In this document: piece after piece, positions 44,452 to 56,359 of the stretch
How the letters are laid out: each line of letters opens with the position of its first letter
Position numbering within the stretch: the first letter of the stretch is position 1
Origin: Saccopteryx bilineata
Taxonomy: Eukaryota; Chordata; Mammalia; Chiroptera; Emballonuridae
Assembly (NCBI RefSeq): GCF_036850765.1
Contig: NC_089491.1
Coordinates: forward strand, 92,722,740-92,786,739
Reading direction: 5' to 3'
DNA: 64,000 nucleotides
Notes under the pieces: generated by a model
What the model was told of the DNA's origin: nothing
What the model saw: only the letters and a program-made list of their open reading frames with translations
The model's database searches: none
Program-made: the position numbers and the translations under genes

Positions 44452-47400
44452 ACAATGTGGAAACTAAACAACATACTTTTAAAAAATGAATGGGTCAAAG
44501 AAGAAATAAGTGCAGAGATCAAAAGATATATACAGACAAATGAAAATGACAATACAACATATCAGAATCTATGGGATGCCGCAAAAGCAGTGATAAGAGG
44601 GAAGTTCATATCACTTCAGGCATATATGAACAAACAAGAGAGAGCCCAGGTGAACCACTTAATTTCACACCTTAAGGAACTAAAAAAAGAAGAACAAAGA
44701 CAACCCAAAACCAGCCGAAGAAAGGAGATAATAAAAATCAGAGCAGAAATAGAGAACAGAAAAACTATAGAAAAAATTAATAGAACAAGGAGCTGGTTCT
44801 TTGAAAAGATCAACAAAATTGACAAACCCTTGGCAAGACTTACCAAGGAAAAAAGACAAAGAACTCATATAAACAAAATCCAAAATGAAAGAGGAGAAAT
44901 CACCACGGACACCGTAGATATACAAAGAATTATTGTAGAATACTATGAAAAACTTTATGCCACTAAATTCAACAACCTAGCAGAAATGAATAAATTCCTA
45001 GAACAATACAACCTTCCTAGACTGAGTCAAGAAGAAGCAGAAAGCCTAAACAGACCTATTAGTAGAGAAGAAATAGAAAAAAACCATTAAAAACCTCCCC
45101 AAAAATAAAAGTCCAGCCCGGATGGCTATACCAGCGAATTTTATCAAACATTCAAAGAAGAATTGATTCCTATTCTACTCAAAGTCTTCCAAAAAATTGA
45201 AGAAGAAGCAATACTTCCAAACACATTTTATGAGGCCAACATAACCCTCATACCAAAACCAGGCAAGGATGGCACAAAAAAAGAAAACTACAGACCAATA
45301 TCTCTAATGAATACAGATGCTAAAATACTAAACAAAATACTAACAAATCGAATACAACAACATATTAAAAAAATAATACATCATGATCAAGTGGGATTCA
45401 TCCCAGAATCTCAAGAATGGTTCAACATACGTAAAACAGTTAATGTAATACACCATATCAACAAAACAAAGAACAAAAACCACATGATCTTATCAATAGA
45501 TGCAGAAAAGGCTTTTGATAAAATACAACACAATTTTATGTTTAAGACCCTCAACAAAATGGGTATAGAAGGAAAATATCTCAACATGATAAAGGCCATA
45601 TATGATAAACCATCAGCTAACATCATATTAAATGGCACTAAACTGAAGGTTTTGCCCCTTAAATCAGGAACAAGACAGGGTTGTCCACTCTCTCCACTCT
45701 TATTTAATGTGGTACTAGAGGTTCTAGCCAGAGCAATCAGACAAGACAAAGAAATAAAAGGCATCCATATCAGAAAAGAAGAAGTCAAGGTATCACTTTT
45801 TGCAGATGATATGATCCTATACATCGAAAACCCCAAAGAATCCACAAAAAGACTACTAGAAACAATAAGCCAATACAGTAAGGTCGCAGGATACAAAATT
45901 AACATACAGAAGTCAATAGCCTTTCTATATGCCAACAATGAAACAATTGAGAACGAACTCAAAAGCATAATCCCCTTCACGATTGCAACAAAAAAATAAA
46001 ATACTTAGGAATAAACATAACAAAGAATGTAAAGGACTTATATAATGAAGACTATAAACCATTGTTAAGGGAAATCAAAAAAGATATAATGAGATAGAAG
46101 AATATACCTTGTTCTTGGCTAGGAAGAATAAATATAATCAAGATAGCTATATTACCCAAGGCAATATACAAATTTAATGCAATTCCCATCAAACTTCCAA
46201 TGACATTTTTTAAAGAAATAGAGCAAAAAATCATCAGATTTATATGGAACTATAAAAAACCCCGAATAGCCAAAGCAATCCTAAAGAAAAAGAATGAAGC
46301 TGGGGGCATTACAATACCTGACTTCAAACTCTATTATAGGGCCATGACAATCAAAACAGCATGGTATTGGCAGAAAAATAGACAATCAGACCAATGGAAC
46401 AGAATAGAAAGTCCAGAAATAAAACCATATATATATATATAGTCAAATAATTTTTGATAAAGGGGCCAACAACACACAATGGAGAAAAGAAAGCCTCTTC
46501 AATAAATGGTGCTGGGAAAACTGGAAAGCCACATGCAGAAGAATGAAACTGGATTACAGTTTGTCCCCCTGTACTAAAATTAACTCAAAATGGATCAAAG
46601 ATCTAAACATAAGACCTGAAACAATTAAGTAGAAGAAGACATAGGTACTCAACTCATGGACCTGGGTTTTAAAGAGCTTTTTTATGAATTTGACTCCACA
46701 GGCAAGAGAAGTGAAGGCAAAAATTAATGAATGGGACTACATCAGACTAAGAAGATTTTGCTCAGCAAGAGAAACTGATAACAAAATAAACAGAAAGCCA
46801 ACTAAATGGGAAATGATATTTTCAAACAACAGCTCAGATAAGGGCCTAATATCCAAAATATACAAAGAACTCATAAAACTCAACAACAAACAAACAAACA
46901 ATCCAATAAAAAAATGGGAAGAGGATATGAACAGACACTTCTCCCAGGAAGAAATACAAATGGCCAACAGATATATGAAAAGATGCTCATCTTCTTTAGC
47001 TATTAGAGAAATGCAAATCAAAACTGCAATGAGATACCACCTCACACCTGTTCGATTATCTATTATTAGCAAGACAGGTAATAGCAAATGTTGGAGAGGC
47101 TGTGGAGAAAAAGGAACCCTCATACACTGTTGTTGGGAATGTAAAGTAGTACAACCATTATGGAAGAAAGTATGGTGGTTCCTCAAAAAACTGAAAATAG
47201 AACTACCTTATGACCCAGCAATCCCTCTACTGGGTATATACTCCAAAAACTCAGAAACATTGATACGTAAAGACACATGCAGCCCCATGTTTATTGCAGC
47301 ATTGTTCACAGTGGCCAGGACATGGAAACAACCAAAAAGCCCATCAATAGATGACTGGATAAAGAAGATGTGGCACATATACACTATGGAATACTACTCA

Positions 47401-47466
47401 GCCATAAGAAATGATGACATCGGATCATTTACAGCAAAATGGTGGGATCTTGATAACATGATATGA
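44452..47466 (+). pseudogene. L1 ORF2 (5'-truncated, frame-broken reverse transcriptase half)
   Basis: ORF2 of a comparatively young L1. It starts at [17 protein letters not shown], which in L1 ORF2p lies just after the endonuclease, so the endonuclease and ORF1 are absent. 44455-45090 carries the linker ([31 protein letters not shown]). 45163-45999 carries the reverse transcriptase core, including [14 protein letters not shown]-type [34 protein letters not shown] and [11 protein letters not shown] with the catalytic FADD near 45799-45810. 46200-46442 and 46684-47466 cover the C-terminal part with [18 protein letters not shown]. At least three breaks (near 45091, 46000 and 46440) make it inactive. 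The one at 46440 is a TA-repeat expansion. Confidence 0.97.
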
Positions 47467-47785
47467 AGCGAAATAAGTAAATCAGAAAAAACCAGAAACT
47501 GCATTATTCCATACGTAGGTGGGTAGGTGGGACATAAAAGTGAAACTAAGAGACATTGATAAGAGTGTGGTGGTTACGGGGGAGAGGGGGGAGAGGGAGA
47601 GGGAAAGGGGGAGGGGGAGGGGCACAAAGAAAACTAGATAGAAGTTGACAGAGGACAATCTGACTTTGGGTGATGGGTATGCAACATAATTGAACGACAA
47701 GATAACCTGGACTTGTTATCTTTGAATATATGTATCCTGATTTATTGATGTCACCCCATTAAAAAAATAAAATTATTAAAAAAAA
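47467..47785 (+). mobile_element. 3' UTR and tail of the young L1
   Basis: It contains a G/A tract at about 47577-47625 (GGGGGAGAGGGGGGAGAGGG and so on) and GACTTTGGGTGATGGGTATG. It ends TTATTGATGTCACCCCATT with an A-rich tail. The tract occurs as its complement in L1-C at about 62735-62780, so it belongs to the element. A clear target duplication was not found. Confidence 0.93.
47577..47625 (+). repeat. G-rich polypurine tract of the L1 3' UTR
   Basis: At least four runs of three or more G within 50 bp, separated by short A-containing loops, so a quadruplex is possible on the plus strand. Conserved in the inverted copy at 62735-62780. Confidence 0.85.
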
Positions 47786-48290
47786 TTTCCACACATGAAT
47801 TTGGACAGTGACACAATTAAATTCACTGTATAATTAATAGAGGTAAGGCAGATTGCTTGGGGTAATATGCTCTTACACTGAAAATACAGCAAATTTTTTT
47901 CCTTATAAATATAGTTATACATTTTTATTTTGATATATTGTAAAGCCAGTTTTATTTCTTTCATTTTTTCCAAGTAGAACTTCCTTCTATACTGTCTGCA
48001 ATGAGGTAATCAATGGAGAGTAAATGACCCAGAGAGTTTATTGGTGGCTTAAGGAAATGGAAAGTATGAAATTAGCCTCTTTAATACATATAGATAAAAT
48101 CACACTAGTGTGATTGACATATTTAAGGAATGTTAATTCAAACATTAAGATTCAAAGATTGGAAACATTTAAAATGTCCTTTAAAAAAGACTGATATAAA
48201 TAACAGTGTATCTATAGGGAGATATACTATAAAGAACAAGGCTACTATTTGTGATCTCCCAAGTGTCACACGTTGAAAAACTCGAGTTTC
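47786..48290. other. AT-rich DNA, nothing recognised
   Basis: No feature supported. Confidence 0.45.
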
Positions 48291-48291
48291 A

Positions 48292-48410
48292 GTCACCATG
48301 AATAAAGCTTTAATGAACAGAGAGGTGTTTATCTTCTACAATAAAGATTTTCAAAATTTACAAGTGGATACCCAGAAGAGGGGTTGTTGGGTCATATGCT
48401 AACTCTCAAG
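48292..48410 (-). mobile_element. Old L1, inverted piece
   Basis: Antisense ORF2 end: ACCATGAATAAAGCTTTAATG, AAGTGGATACCCAGAAGAGG and GGTTGTTGGGTCATATG. It is followed at once by a sense piece that continues where this piece stops in L1 order. Confidence 0.75.
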
Positions 48411-48620
48411 GTGGACAAGACACAGAAACAACCAAAGTGTCATGTGATAGATGATTGGATAGAGAAGATGTGGTCCATATAAACCATAGGATACTACTCA
48501 GCCATAAGAAAAGATGCCGTACTGCAACACATTGGATGAAATTTGCAACATTATGGATGGACCTTGAGAATATCATGCTAACTAAACTAAGTCAGAAAAA
48601 ATTAAGAACCATTTGATTTT
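48411..48620 (+). mobile_element. Old L1, sense piece after an inversion junction
   Basis: GTGGACAAGACACAGAAAC, GATGATTGGATAGAGAAGATG and GGATACTACTCAGCCATAAG are the last ORF2 segment. No 3' UTR end, A tail or target duplication was recognised, so part has been lost or decayed. Confidence 0.8.
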
Positions 48621-48639
48621 TCTAACCAGAAAAATGACT

Positions 48640-49260
48640 TGTACTGCCTGCTTTAATTGAAGTATAAACTATTGATGTAAGAAAAGTCCAAATCTATAGG
48701 GAATTTTTATGAGTTTATTTGAGCCAAATTGACAACATGTCATAAGCAAGATTTCAAACGGTCATGAGAATGACAGCTGTACAGGGTTTTTACACATTTG
48801 GATTAAAGAAAAAACATAAGGAAGGTTAGAGGGTGGTTGGGAAAATTAAGGTACAGTGTAGTTAACAAGATTATGCACACCCTTGAGGCTGGTTACAACC
48901 TTCTGGAGTCTAAAAAAAGAGATTAAGCTGGTATTTTAAAAAGTGTGTTAACCTAGATGCACAAGTACAATGGACAGGGCTTGCTTAAAGCAAAGATAAA
49001 CCTTTTCATAGGCTTGAGGCATGTCTACCCACCAGGAACTGCAGAGTCAGGAATCTGTAATCAAATCAGCCTGTGAGGTGACTTTTGGTCAGACTTATTA
49101 TAAAGCTCCTTTTTTATCTGCAAAACTTTAAATGAAATACCTTTTCTACCACTGTAGAAATCATAACATATTTCATCCACTGGGTCCCAATTCTCATAAC
49201 TTTTGACTTTTAATGAAAAGTAAGAGAAAAAAAAATGGACCACTAATTTTAAAAAGTAAG
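48640..49260. other. Unidentified repeat-like block
   Basis: GAGTTTATTTGAGCCAAATTG, CTGTACAGGGTTTTTACAC, AAAGTGTGTTAACCTAGATG and CTACCCACCAGGAACTGCAG have the moderately GC, non-L1 look of an ancient LTR. I recall similar text in other mammals but cannot name the family. No terminal TG/CA pair or duplication was established. Confidence 0.35.
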
Positions 49261-52200
49261 GCTTTAGCAGCCACCTAGTTAGTGTCAAATTTTAATTTTA
49301 TCATTTGTAAGGAATTTCAGCTGCACCAGTAATTGTTTTCCATGCACATCCTCCTTCTGTTTTCAAATGCTGTTACAAGAGACTCACAAAACAATCAGTC
49401 CCTTTGAAATCATTTGGCAAGAGTTAAATAAGCCCTGGTTCCAATTATATTAATGAAGCAGTAGAGGCAACTGCTCCTTTGAGCGCTGCATTCAAATGTT
49501 CAATTGGTGATAGTACAGCAGCCTGCAAGATATCCATGTCAGTATCTTAAATTTTACACATATAACTCAAGTTGCTTAGTCTAAATAATATATCTAAGGT
49601 TACTACATATGCATAATTTTATATATTAGTTTGCCAATTAAATTTAAATTAATGTATTTAGTGATTCTCCAAAAACCACCAAAACATTATAATGTGTTAA
49701 TTATAATGTATGAACCATTGTAACCTTGTTGAATTTTAAAGATTTATTTGATTCTAATGACATTCACAGTGGCAGATGTGTATCAGTAGTGCATTGAACT
49801 GTAACCCACCTCTCTCTCTTTCATTCTTCTGTATATCATCTAATGTCAACTTTTCTGCTCATTATACTTGTTTTATTTAAAATAGAGGCACTAGCTCTTT
49901 AGATGAAAGATTTAATACTATTCTAAATATAAAGAGTAAGATAAATCTACAAATTTTAGTTTATTTTAAAGAACTACCTAAAAGTTGACTTCTCTATTAC
50001 ATCTTTCCAGGCCCAATAGTTAAAATGTATCTCATCTTCTCCACACTTATAATTCACAGCATTTTCTCTAGTATGTCATTTTAACATTATGCAGTTTAAG
50101 TAAGTTTTTTGTTGTTGTTGCTGAGTTATTAAGAAAACATGTCTTCTTCTTTACATCAAGCTGCAGGGGCATCAGAGAGAGGTTCCACTTGAATTAACTG
50201 TTTGATTCAGTGTTCTCTAAAGGGCATTATCATGATGGCTCTAAGTTGATTACTGTGTCACAATTTGTTGGTCACTGAAAGAAGCTTAATGATGGGGAAG
50301 AACACAGTACACTAACACTGCCCCTGTTATCTAACAAGTGTTTATATTTTCTATATTATACCACCTTAACAATTCACTAAGTGCTTGAAACTTTCTCATT
50401 ATATTAAATGATTTTCATCCACTTTTAAAAATACAGATATATTTATATTATATATATATTTAAACTATCCAAATACAAAATGTGGATCAGCTAATTTGCA
50501 TATATCTTTGCTCTTGCTTTGTTAATTTTTTTCTCTAAGTGTTAGAATAAAATAAAAAAACAGCAAGTCTGGGGACTCAATATATCATATGTCTTCAAAT
50601 GGATTACTTATCAATAAAACATAGATTAAAAGATAATAGATCCTTATAAACCAAGGAGAAATAAAATATAAAAATATTTAAGTTAATAATAATTTGTTTA
50701 GAGATGGATATATAAAATGCATTACTTTTCACTTGGAGGTGTTGGAACTTCTTTTACTATTTCAATATGTCAATTTAATTTAATGTCTTAATTTAAAAAA
50801 CTATTATAGGAAAACATATATTCAATTTAGGAATTTTATAAAATACTACATAATATAACACTCACTCAAAATAACCATAAAACCAATCCATAATTATACT
50901 ATCATAAGCAATACCATTGATAAATCAGAAATGTTTTTGAAATTTTTGCAGACCTTACTTTATAAATGGTGCTGAGCATGGCCTTTAGAATTTTTCATCC
51001 CTTATACTTATTGACTGTGCTACATTGGTTAATTCATTTAGCCACTAAATATTTAAGAATGAGTTTCTATTGGTAAAATAGAATAAATGTACTAATATGT
51101 GCAAATTAATTAGGCAATATGAGTAAAGTTTAGCTACCATAGCTACCATAATGAAGTTATTATGATAACAAAGATGATAGTGATAAATTCTATCTCAAAA
51201 TAACAACGTTGGGGAAAAATAAAACTTATATTTTATAAATATACTATACAAAATTGTTCCTGTAGGCATAAATCAAATACAAAGAATATATAATAACTAC
51301 TTGATACAGTTATAGGCTTTGAAAATAAGTTAGAATAAATTAAAATATATTTGTAAGTGTAGTTTAAGAAAATATATTTGGCATTAGTAAATCTAGAAAA
51401 TCTTTCTAAAATGTTAATTCTAAATTTATTCTTTTTAAAAAGCAAGGGATAAATAATACAATTTCTTATCATTTTTAAATTCTGCAAAAAAAATTGTAGG
51501 ATTATTCTTTTGAAAGACATAAATAATTCAGATATAAAATTGATCTTTACTCTGCTGTAATATTCTGTTCTTATGAATACAGAAGACTTTCTCTGCTAAG
51601 ATTTTAATGTCATTTATTCCTTGGCCAGAAATAGTCTAAGCTCTCCATGTAGTGTGGGAGACAGGATAAGTATGTCTTGGCCAGTGTTGCGTTGCTGAGA
51701 AGAAAAGACAAGGAAGAAAAAAGAGATGGTGAAGAAAACAGGTTTGGAGGAAGGAGTGAAGGGCAGAAATAGAGTGTGTGAGGAACAAAAGGGGAAAAAA
51801 TACAACACATAATGAGGAAGTAATGATTTAATGCATGAAAGAAATTTTAATCTTTAATCTTCAATTAATATTTCAATAACAAAATTTTATTTCTTACAAA
51901 AAATCTTTTAGACAATTGGAGATTTAATCAATTGTATACATTACTTAAAGCAGCTTCTTGGAAGTGCAATGGTTTTCACACTACAAAATTATTACTGGAA
52001 AGGTGCAGCATGATGTCACATAGTGGTTTTGTGGGATGCTATAAAAACCTGAATGAGAACTAGTTTCTTCATTACAGTATATTTTGTGAACTTTTTTGTA
52101 TATATTAAATTTAAAAACTAGTTGATGGAAAGGAAAAAAACTATTGAAATAGTAAGGAAAGATAAAAATTTTTAAAGGAAAGTATAACTTTGTCATTTAA
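49261..52200. other. AT-rich DNA, no gene recognised
   Basis: About 2.9 kb of AT-rich, single-copy-looking DNA. All frames shorter than about 100 codons lack motifs. A GC-balanced stretch at 50160-50320 is the least AT-rich part but shows no frame. Confidence 0.45.
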
Positions 52201-52204
52201 AATT

Positions 52205-52390
52205 TTTTTAAATTGTAATTAATTGATTTTATAGAGAGAGAGACAAAGAGAGAAACATCAATTTATTGTTCCACTTATTTATTCATTCATTGGTTGATTC
52301 TTGTATATGCCTTGACAGTTGACTGAACCTGCAACTCTAGTGTATAAGAAAGATGCTATAACCAACTGTGCTACCCAGCGAATGCCTAAT
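52205..52390 (-). mobile_element. Type-C SINE (very old)
   Basis: ATTGATTTTATAGAGAGAGAGAC, then TATATGCCTTGACAGTTGACTG, then a decayed head CTGTGCTACCCAGCGAATG. The order matches the type-C copies, with high divergence. Confidence 0.7.
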
Positions 52391-52865
52391 CTTGTCATTT
52401 TTTACAGCCATAGCATCCTTCAAGTCAATGTATGGTTTGGCTGTATCCATGTGATATTTGATTTAAATATGAAGCTATATGACATTATGTTACTCCATTT
52501 TTAAGAATGCGTATTTTAAAATATTTTGCATAGTTATAATTGCTGTGCATTTATGTTTCAAAAAGTATCTTGAATGTTAAAGGATATTTTTTTCATAGCA
52601 AATAAGTAGTACGTCTTACAAAAAAAAATCTCATTCTTAGCAAAATATGCAGTCTTTGGACAATTGGTACCCTGTTAACCTCAGGGGACTCACCTCCCAT
52701 TGATCTTTCAGAGCACCACCCGTTCTACCAATGCTGTTACACTGCTTGCTTTTCCACCAAGACATTGTGTTTTTCTTGTACCTCCAAATTATGCATAAGT
52801 ATTTCTCTGTATCTAGAATTCAGCCAACCTTCTACACTATGCTTCCCTAAGAAAACTTTTTTCTA
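52391..52865. other. AT-rich DNA, nothing recognised
   Basis: No gene or repeat signature identified. Confidence 0.45.
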
Positions 52866-52866
52866 G

Positions 52867-53191
52867 CCCTGGCCAGTGGCTCAGTGGTAAGAGCATCATC
52901 AGTCAGGATATGGACATTCTATTTCAATTCTTAGTCAAGATACACAAGAGAAGCAACCATCTGATTTTCCCTCTCCTTCTACCCCTTCTCTCTCTCTTTT
53001 TCTCCCGCAGCCAGTGGTTTAATTGGGTACAGCATGGCCCTGGGTGCTGAAGATGGCTCGTTGGAGTGCATCAGCCCCAGGCACTAAAAATAACTCAGTA
53101 CTGGAGCAGTAGTCCCAGATGGAGATTACCTGGTGAATCTCAGTCAAGGTGCATGTGTGAGTCAGCTTCACTATCTCCCCTCCTCTCACCT
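52867..53191 (+). mobile_element. Long tRNA-derived SINE (old copy)
   Basis: GCCCTGGCCAGTGGCTCAGTGG head, decayed B box, CTCTCCTTCTACCCCTTCTC, CCTGGGTGCTGAAGATGGCTC and ending CCCCTCCTCTCACCTAGGAAG. One A-box base is lost relative to the younger copies. Confidence 0.88.
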
Positions 53192-53192
53192 A

Positions 53193-53270
<78 letters not shown>

Positions 53271-53271
53271 A
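53192..53271. repeat. (GAAA)n tetranucleotide array
   Basis: About 80 bp of near-perfect GAAA, grown from the A-rich tail of the SINE. The open frames made of Lys/Glu/Arg across it are artefacts. Confidence 0.95.
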
Positions 53272-53967
53272 AATCTTTCCAGACTCACTTTATTTTGGCA
53301 GCTTTATTGCTGCCCAGACTGTGTTGTACACTTTTTCCTTTGTGTTTTGTTAGTATCCCACTATAATTGTATAATTAGCATATTTTATTATAATTATCTG
53401 ATAATAATCTATGAGAGTCCACTGCCTTTGTCTTAGTATTTTTTTCGACCTGAGATGATAACTTGCACTTACTTAAAGTTTTTGTTGACCCTTGATACTA
53501 TCTGCTTTAAAATTTTATTATTTCTCGGAGAAACATAATTTTTATTTCACATATATATTTTTTTCATTTACTAGATTGAGCTCATGAAGGGGACAATTTA
53601 TGTATACCTAAACATGTTTGGAATCCTATATTCCCACACTGGGTTTGAAGATTGTATTGCAATGCAATTAGAATACTCTATAATTCCAAAGGTGAGTTAG
53701 TACATTCTGAAGTTGTGATATCATACTCTTAAGTCCTAAACTGTTCTCATGCCACAAATTTTATGACAGAAAAAAGAAGTTTGAAAAGTGTGAGTGCTAG
53801 TTTTGTGTGTCAACAGGTGATAGCCATAGTATCCAGCAATTTAATCCAACACTCGTCTAAGCGCTGCTTGAAAGCATCCTGTACCTGTGTTTACCGTCTC
53901 AATCAGCTGGTTTTTAGTAAGCTGCCCTTGTTAAAATACGTGGGCCTTATACAATCAGTTGAAAGTC
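53272..53967. other. AT-rich DNA, possible L2 fragment at 53550-53620
   Basis: CTAGATTGAGCTCATGAAGGGG resembles the L2 3' region, weakly. Nothing else recognised. Confidence 0.35.
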
Positions 53968-53975
53968 ATATAGAG

Positions 53976-54266
53976 CAGTGGTCCCCAACCTTCTTTGGGC
54001 CACGGACCGGTTTAATGTCAGAAAATATTTTCATGGACCAGCCTTTAGGGTAGGATGGATAAACATGTCACGTGACTGAGAAAAGGTTAAGAGTGAGTCT
54101 TGGATGTAACAGAAGGAATCCAGTCATTTTTTAAAAATAAAATATCGTTCAGAATTAAATATAAATGAAACAGAAATAATATAAGTTATTTATTCTTTCT
54201 CTGCGGACCGGTACCAAATGGCCCACAGACTGTACTGGTCCGTGGCCCGGGGGTTGGGAACCACTG
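53976..54266. mobile_element. hAT-type MITE (291 bp)
   Basis: Inverted ends CAGTGGTCCCCAACC and GGTTGGGAACCACTG differ at one position. Interior CGGACCGGTTTAATGTC and CGGACCGGTACC, again inverted, show imperfect self-complementarity. No transposase. The 8-bp flanks (ATATAGAG and AATTGTAG) agree at only four positions, so the duplication has decayed or the ends are slightly off. Confidence 0.8.
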
Positions 54267-54379
54267 AATTGTAGAGCATCAAGTAAGGCTTACCAAAGAA
54301 GAAATTCTGTCCCTAGACTGCAAGCTCAAATTGTAGCTTTTGAATCTTGAAATTTATCCCATATCCCTGCCACATGGAT

Positions 54380-54712
54380 TTTTTTAAATTTATTTATTGC
54401 ATTTACATAGATTCTACTGTCTCCCCGAAAGCATCCTCCCTCCCCCATATTCACCTCAACATTGCTCTTATTTCCCTCCCAAAAGCTCCATCCCCCCTCC
54501 CTTCAGGTTTAATTTCATTCCTCAGTTCACATTATTCCTTGGATTCCTCAGATGAGTGAGGTCATGTGATATTTTTCTTTCTCTGCCTGGCTTATTTCAC
54601 TTAACATAATAGTTTACAGATCCATGCATTTTGTTGCAAAAGGTAAAATTTCCTACTTTTTCATGGCCCCATAGTATTCCACTGTATATATATATATACC
54701 ACTGCTTTTTAA
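54380..54712 (-). mobile_element. L1-A, antisense, 3' UTR (piece 1)
   Basis: T-run, TTTACATAGATTCTACTGTC, pyrimidine-rich 3' UTR and GTCATGTGATATTTTTCTTTC. L1-A is the outermost element of the nested stack that runs to the window end. Its 3' UTR is the same lineage as at 38.1 kb and 59.3 kb. Confidence 0.92.
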
Positions 54713-54909
54713 AAAAAATATTTATTTATTTATTCATTTTAGAGGAGAGAGAGAGAGAGAGGGAGGGAGAGGGAGAGAGAGAGAAGTGGGGGAGGAGCAG
54801 AAAGCATCAACTCCCATATGTGCCTTGACCGGGCAAGCCCAGGGTTTCGAACCAGCGATCTCAGCAGTCCAGGTCAGTGCTTTATCCACTGCACCACCAC
54901 AGGTAGGCT
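54713..54909 (-). mobile_element. Type-C SINE with 17-bp target duplication in L1-A
   Basis: Antisense copy with TATTTATTTATTTATTCATT, GA run, GCCTTGACCGGGCAAGCCC and CACTGCACCACCACAGG. ATACCACTGCTTTTTAA at 54696-54712 and 54910-54926 is a perfect duplication, taken from L1-A sequence. Confidence 0.96.
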
Positions 54910-54926
54910 ATACCACTGCTTTTTAA

Positions 54927-55535
54927 TCCACTCGTCCACTGATGGACACTTGGGCTGTTTCCAGATCTTCATTATTGTGAACAATGCTGCCATAAACATG
55001 GGTGTGCATTTTTTTTTTTTGAGTCAGTGATATGGTGTTCTTGGGATAAGTGGGATGGCTGGGTCAAAAGGCTGTTCCATTTTTAATTTTTTGAGGAATC
55101 TCCATACTGTTTTCCACAGTGGCTGTAAAAGTCTGCATTCCCACCAGCAGTGCAGGAGGGTTCCTTTTTGTCTACATCCTCGCCAGTACAAATCATGTGT
55201 TGTTTTGTTAATGAGCGACATTCTGACTGGTGTGAGGTGGTATCTCATTGTGGCTTTAATTTGCATTTCTCTAATGATTAGTGATGTTGAACATTTTTTC
55301 ATATGCCTATTGGCCATCTATCTGTATGTCCTCTGGAGAAGTGTCTTTTCATTTTTTTTTGCTCATTTTTTGATTGGACTGTTTATCTTCCTGGTGTTGA
55401 GTTTTACAAGTTCTTTTTAAATTTTGGTTATAAACCCCTTATCAGATATACTGTTGAATATGTTCTCCCATTGTGTGGATTGCCTTTTTATTCTGTTCAT
55501 ATTGTCCTTAGCTGTGCAAGAACTTTTTAGTTTGA
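54927..55535 (-). mobile_element. L1-A, antisense, ORF2 C-terminal region (piece 2)
   Basis: Minus-strand frame 55024-55317 shows [15 protein letters not shown] and [16 protein letters not shown]. Frames are broken. It continues after the type-B SINE. Confidence 0.93.
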
Positions 55536-55831
55536 GCCTGACCAGGTGGTGGCGCAGTGGATAGAGCTTCGGACTGGGATGGGGAGAACCCAGGTTCAAG
55601 ACCCCGAGGTTGCCTGCTTGAGCGTGGGCTCATCTGGTTTGAGCAAAGCTCACCAGTTTGGACCCAAGGTCACTGGCTGAAGCAAGGGGTTACTTGGTCT
55701 GCTGAAGGCCCGTGGTCAAGGCACATGTGAGAAAGCAATCAATGAACAACTAAGGTGTCACAATGCGCAACAAAAAACTGATGATTGATGCTTCTCATTT
55801 CTCTGTCCCTGTCTGTCCCTAAAAAAAAAAA
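55536..55831 (+). mobile_element. Type-B SINE with 15-bp target duplication in L1-A
   Basis: GCCTGACCAGGTGGTGGCGC head, GTTGCCTGCTTGAGCGTGG, GGTCAAGGCACATGTGAG, CTGTCCCTGTCTGTCCC and an A tail. AACTTTTTAGTTTGA at 55521-55535 and 55832-55846 is an exact target duplication. Confidence 0.96.
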
Positions 55832-55846
55832 AACTTTTTAGTTTGA

Positions 55847-55972
55847 TATAACCCCATTTGTTTATCCTGTCTTTTATTTCACTTACCAGTGAAGATAAAT
55901 AGGCAAATATATTGCTGTGAGAGATGTCAGAGAGCTTACTGCCTAAGTTTTCTTCTAAGATGCTTATGGTTT
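55847..55972 (-). mobile_element. L1-A, antisense (piece 3), up to the retroviral insertion
   Basis: CCCATTTGTTTATCCTGTC through AGATGCTTATGGTTT. The same order in L1-B at about 60380-60500 runs on without interruption, showing where the retrovirus entered. Confidence 0.9.
55967..55972. repeat. 6-bp target duplication of the retrovirus (left)
   Basis: TGGTTT, matched exactly at 58685-58690. Six base pairs is typical of betaretrovirus-like (class II) integration. Confidence 0.9.
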
Positions 55973-56293
55973 TGTGGGTGGATCGCAGAGCGCATTCCTA
56001 GCGGCTGTGGCTAATGCAATGCTGTGAGAATACTCCAGCTCCCAGAACCCTCCTGGGCACAACCAGGAAAGGAGCTCATCCACTATAAGGAAGTGACTTA
56101 GTGACAACCACACAGCTCCCTGATCTTTTAAGCCATTGGCTATGAAGGACACGCTATAACATCCTATTAGCAGAACCCATGTATATAAGCTCATTTATTT
56201 CCTGAATAAAATGGATCTGCGTCACTGAACCTATTCCCCAGAGTCGGGTCTTTGCGTCTCTGTTGTCTTCACCCCAGGCAGGACTTGTCTACA
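55973..56293 (+). mobile_element. 5' LTR of an endogenous retrovirus (321 bp)
   Basis: Starts TGTGGGTGGA and ends GTCTACA. It has a TATATAA box at 56182-56188 and AATAAA at 56205-56210, so the poly(A) signal sits close behind the TATA box and near the expected R start. By hand it differs from the 3' LTR at 36 of 321 positions, mostly transitions, with no gaps (about 11 percent). Confidence 0.95.
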
Positions 56294-56295
56294 AC

Positions 56296-56313
56296 TGGTG
56301 CCCAAACGTGGGG
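56296..56313 (+). promoter_or_regulatory. Primer binding site, lysine-tRNA type
   Basis: TGGTGCCCAAACGTGGGG begins two bases after the 5' LTR. It resembles the complement of the lysine tRNA 3' end used by class II retroviruses, with small changes. Primer assignment is from memory. Confidence 0.75.
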
Positions 56314-56359
56314 CAGGGACCTAACTGGCATCCAAGGGATGGGTGAGTGACCCTCTGCA

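Noticed and set aside
44455..45999. Host reverse transcriptase gene
   Set aside because: Motifs, flanking 3' UTR, A tail and frame breaks identify it as L1 ORF2.
53066..53366. Lys/Arg/Glu-rich frames of 77-95 codons
   Set aside because: Produced by the (GAAA)n array after a SINE.
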